Positions 62,668-64,000 of a stretch of DNA of 64,000 nt are shown here, piece after piece (position 1 is the stretch's first letter; the number at the start of each line of letters is the position of its first letter). The position numbers and the translations under genes were made by a program. The notes below the pieces were generated by a model. It saw nothing but the letters and a program-made list of their open reading frames with translations, was not told where the DNA came from and did no database searches. This DNA comes from Streptomyces sp. BV286 (GTDB lineage Bacteria; Actinomycetota; Actinomycetes; Streptomycetales; Streptomycetaceae), in the NCBI RefSeq assembly GCF_019090165.1, contig NZ_JAHRIB010000174.1:1-64000 (forward strand), read 5' to 3'.

Positions 62668-63177
62668 TCACCGCACCGGCTCGATGACGTCGGTCAGAAT
62701 CCGACGCAGGCGCGCCACACCACGCGACGCATGGGTCCGTACGGTGCCCACCGGGCACCCCAGCACCTCCGCGACCTGCCTCTCCGGCAGATCCTGGTAA
62801 TAGCGCAGCACGACCACCGCCCGCTGCCGCGGCGGCAACTGCGCCAACGCGGCCTCCAGACGCGAGCGTTCGGCCACCGCAGAGGACATGTCACCGGCCG
62901 CCGCCAGGTCGGGCAGCTGTTCGACCGGCCGTTCGCCCCACCAGCGCCGCCGCGCCGAGCGCGCCGCCGCTCGTGCCAGGACCTGGCGTACGTACGCCTC
63001 CGGGGCCTCCTCCGCAATCCTGGGCCAGACGAACCAGAGCTTGACCAGAGCCTCCTGGAGCAGATCCTCGGCCCGGTGCCGGTCGCCGCCCACGAGCAGA
63101 TGGGCGAGGTGAAGCAAGCCGGGCCAGCGGGCCGCCACAAAACCGTCGAACCCTTCGGCTCGACTCTGCTCCTCCAT
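62668..63177 (-). CDS. SigE-family (ECF) RNA polymerase sigma factor
   Basis: 169 residues of the short SigE-family ECF sigma group of Streptomyces. Sigma region 2 is at about 12-70 (FVAARWPGLLHLAHLLVGGDRHRAEDLLQEALVKLW), and region 4 at about 110-160 (LPPRQRAVVVLRYYQDLPERQVAEVLGCPVGTVRTHASRGVARL). ATG 63177 has GGAGGGTGG upstream. It is the first gene of a probable operon with the membrane protein at 62655. The target promoters are unknown. Confidence 0.92.
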   Translation of the reverse strand: MEEQSRAEGFDGFVAARWPGLLHLAHLLVGGDRHRAEDLLQEALVKLWFVWPRIAEEAPEAYVRQVLARAAARSARRRWWGERPVEQLPDLAAAGDMSSAVAERSRLEAALAQLPPRQRAVVVLRYYQDLPERQVAEVLGCPVGTVRTHASRGVARLRRILTDVIEPVR

Positions 63178-63459
63178 CCCACCCTCCCCGTTCTGGTCAG
63201 CCCGCTACTTGGGGAAAGACTGTGGACACCGCCCCACGATTCACTTCAGCCTCGTGATCCGGGTCACATCACTTTGCAGTTGAGGGATGATCGCTCTCGG
63301 TGCGATCTCCACCACCGCTCTGAGTGCCGTGTTGGCCACGGCCTGCTCCCGCCTCGCGGGGTCGCAGCGCATCATGCGGAGACGCCGCCATACGCCTCTG
63401 CCGCCCGTCGAGTCCAGCCTTTTGGCGACCGCTGAAAACATGGCCGCCCCGACGGGGGT

Positions 63460-63705
63460 GTGCCACTGTTCTGTCGACCGGTGAACGGACAGAGGGTGGA
63501 AGGCACCCTCGCCGAAAACGGCACAGGCCTCGGCCTGTGCCCGTGCAGCGGCGAGACCGTCACCGTCAACGGCCACCCCAATGACCTGTGGGTGTCCACG
63601 GGGAAGAGGATCGGCCAGTACTCGTTCCGGGGGAGTGCTGTGTATCTGCAGGACGGCAGCCACGGGGGCCTGACCGTCGAGAACGGCTACTGCTGGGAGC
63701 CTTGA
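63460..63705 (+). CDS. Small Cys-containing hypothetical protein
   Basis: About 81 residues. A block with CPCSGETVTVNG, the Tyr-rich RIGQYSFRGSAVYLQDG and a terminal NGYCWEP resemble a small secreted beta-domain with disulfides. GC3 is high, supporting coding. The expected signal peptide is not in frame: a hydrophobic segment (MIALGAISTTALSAVLATAC) occurs in another frame at 63287-63346. A frameshifted secreted protein is therefore as likely as a short cytoplasmic one. GTG 63460 is a tentative start. Confidence 0.4.
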   Translation: MPLFCRPVNGQRVEGTLAENGTGLGLCPCSGETVTVNGHPNDLWVSTGKRIGQYSFRGSAVYLQDGSHGGLTVENGYCWEP

Positions 63706-63879
63706 CCGGCTTCGGAGATGCGCAAGCACGGCAACGGTCGCAGCCACGGGGGCTGACAGTCCGTCCGTCAGGGCCGGCCACGGTCCGAACAGTCACACGC
63801 ACACGACACATGACCGCTTGGTTGTCCCGCGTGTCCATCAGGCGGGAGAGACCAACTCCGCAGCACACAAGGGGGAAAC

Positions 63880-64000
63880 ATGAGATTCAACCGTTCAGTC
63901 CTGACTGCGGCCGCATTCGCCGCTCTCGCGGTGGGAGCCACGACCGCCCTGGCGGCACCCGCCTCCGCGGCACCCAACACCACGCCGCAGAAGGTCTGCG
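63880..64000 (+). CDS. Secreted protein, N-terminus only (cut by window end)
   Basis: A clear Sec signal peptide: MRFNRSVL, then an Ala-rich core, then Ala-Pro-Ala-Ser-Ala-Ala cleavage near residue 30. The mature start is APNTTPQKVC. ATG 63880 follows AGGGGGAAAC. Thirty-plus residues are visible; the rest lies beyond the window. The NTTPQ-VC start recalls spore-associated, small secreted Streptomyces proteins, but this is tentative. Confidence 0.7.
   Translation, partial: MRFNRSVLTAAAFAALAVGATTALAAPASAAPNTTPQKVC

Noticed and set aside
63241..63747. Minus-strand frame of 168 residues
   Set aside because: Runs antisense to the better-supported small Cys-containing frame and shows no domain or ribosome site.

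Overview
This is chromosomal DNA from a Streptomyces-like actinomycete. It has very high GC with strong third-position GC bias and many GTG starts. Gene families are typical of the genus: four NarL-type two-component systems, ECF41 and SigE-type sigma factors, ANTAR, DM13, DUF305/DUF6153, and many TetR/MarR/GntR regulators beside oxidoreductases and hydrolases. The region looks accessory rather than core. Small regulator-target pairs predominate, there are decayed transporter fragments, and no ribosomal or primary-metabolism operon is present. No CRISPR array, prophage or intact insertion sequence was seen.

Layout. 1-5 kb: a broken membrane-protein remnant, a TetR regulator with several palindromes, and a rifampicin phosphotransferase gene (rph). 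An exact copy of the 19-bp rifamycin-associated element lies upstream of rph. 5-9.8 kb: a secreted membrane-anchored protein, a DUF305 lipoprotein with its DUF6153 companion, and two hypotheticals. 10-14.2 kb: an ECF41 sigma factor translationally coupled to an NADH-dehydrogenase-like flavoprotein, then a TetR/FAD-monooxygenase divergent pair with twin operators. 14.3-18 kb: a Doc-like toxin-antitoxin pair and an FdhF/YdeP molybdo-oxidoreductase with an SRPBCC protein. 18.3-25.2 kb: a DM13 protein, two two-component systems (the second kinase has an unusual duplicated architecture) and a TauD dioxygenase. 25.3-34.5 kb: an orphan Clp-N protein, a propeller-like protein, an FAD monooxygenase, a DedA protein, a large protein resembling effectors of extracellular contractile injection systems, a membrane protein and a bile-acid/sodium symporter family protein. 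34.7-40 kb: a two-component system divergent from a MacB/FtsX-type ABC transporter. 40-46 kb: a ComB-like phosphatase, a MarR/epoxide-hydrolase pair with twin operators, and an SDR/hydrolase operon controlled by a TetR through three identical palindromes, with a decayed MFS gene between. 46-50 kb: ANTAR protein, and a GntR with an NCS1 permease carrying a zinc-binding tail. 50-59.4 kb: hydrolases, a fourth two-component system whose kinase has a C-terminal membrane-anchored extension, a LURP-one protein, tRNA-Trp, a DHFR-like protein, a Nudix protein and a TetR/SDR pair. 59.5-64 kb: a PIG-V-like mannosyltransferase coupled to a GT2-GtrA fusion, a SigE-family sigma factor with a membrane partner, and small secreted proteins; the last one is cut by the window end.

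The recurring theme is local control: at least five regulator-target pairs carry visible paired palindromes in the shared promoter, so operator sites can be proposed directly from the sequence. The least explained protein is the 613-residue eCIS-effector-like product at 30489-32330.
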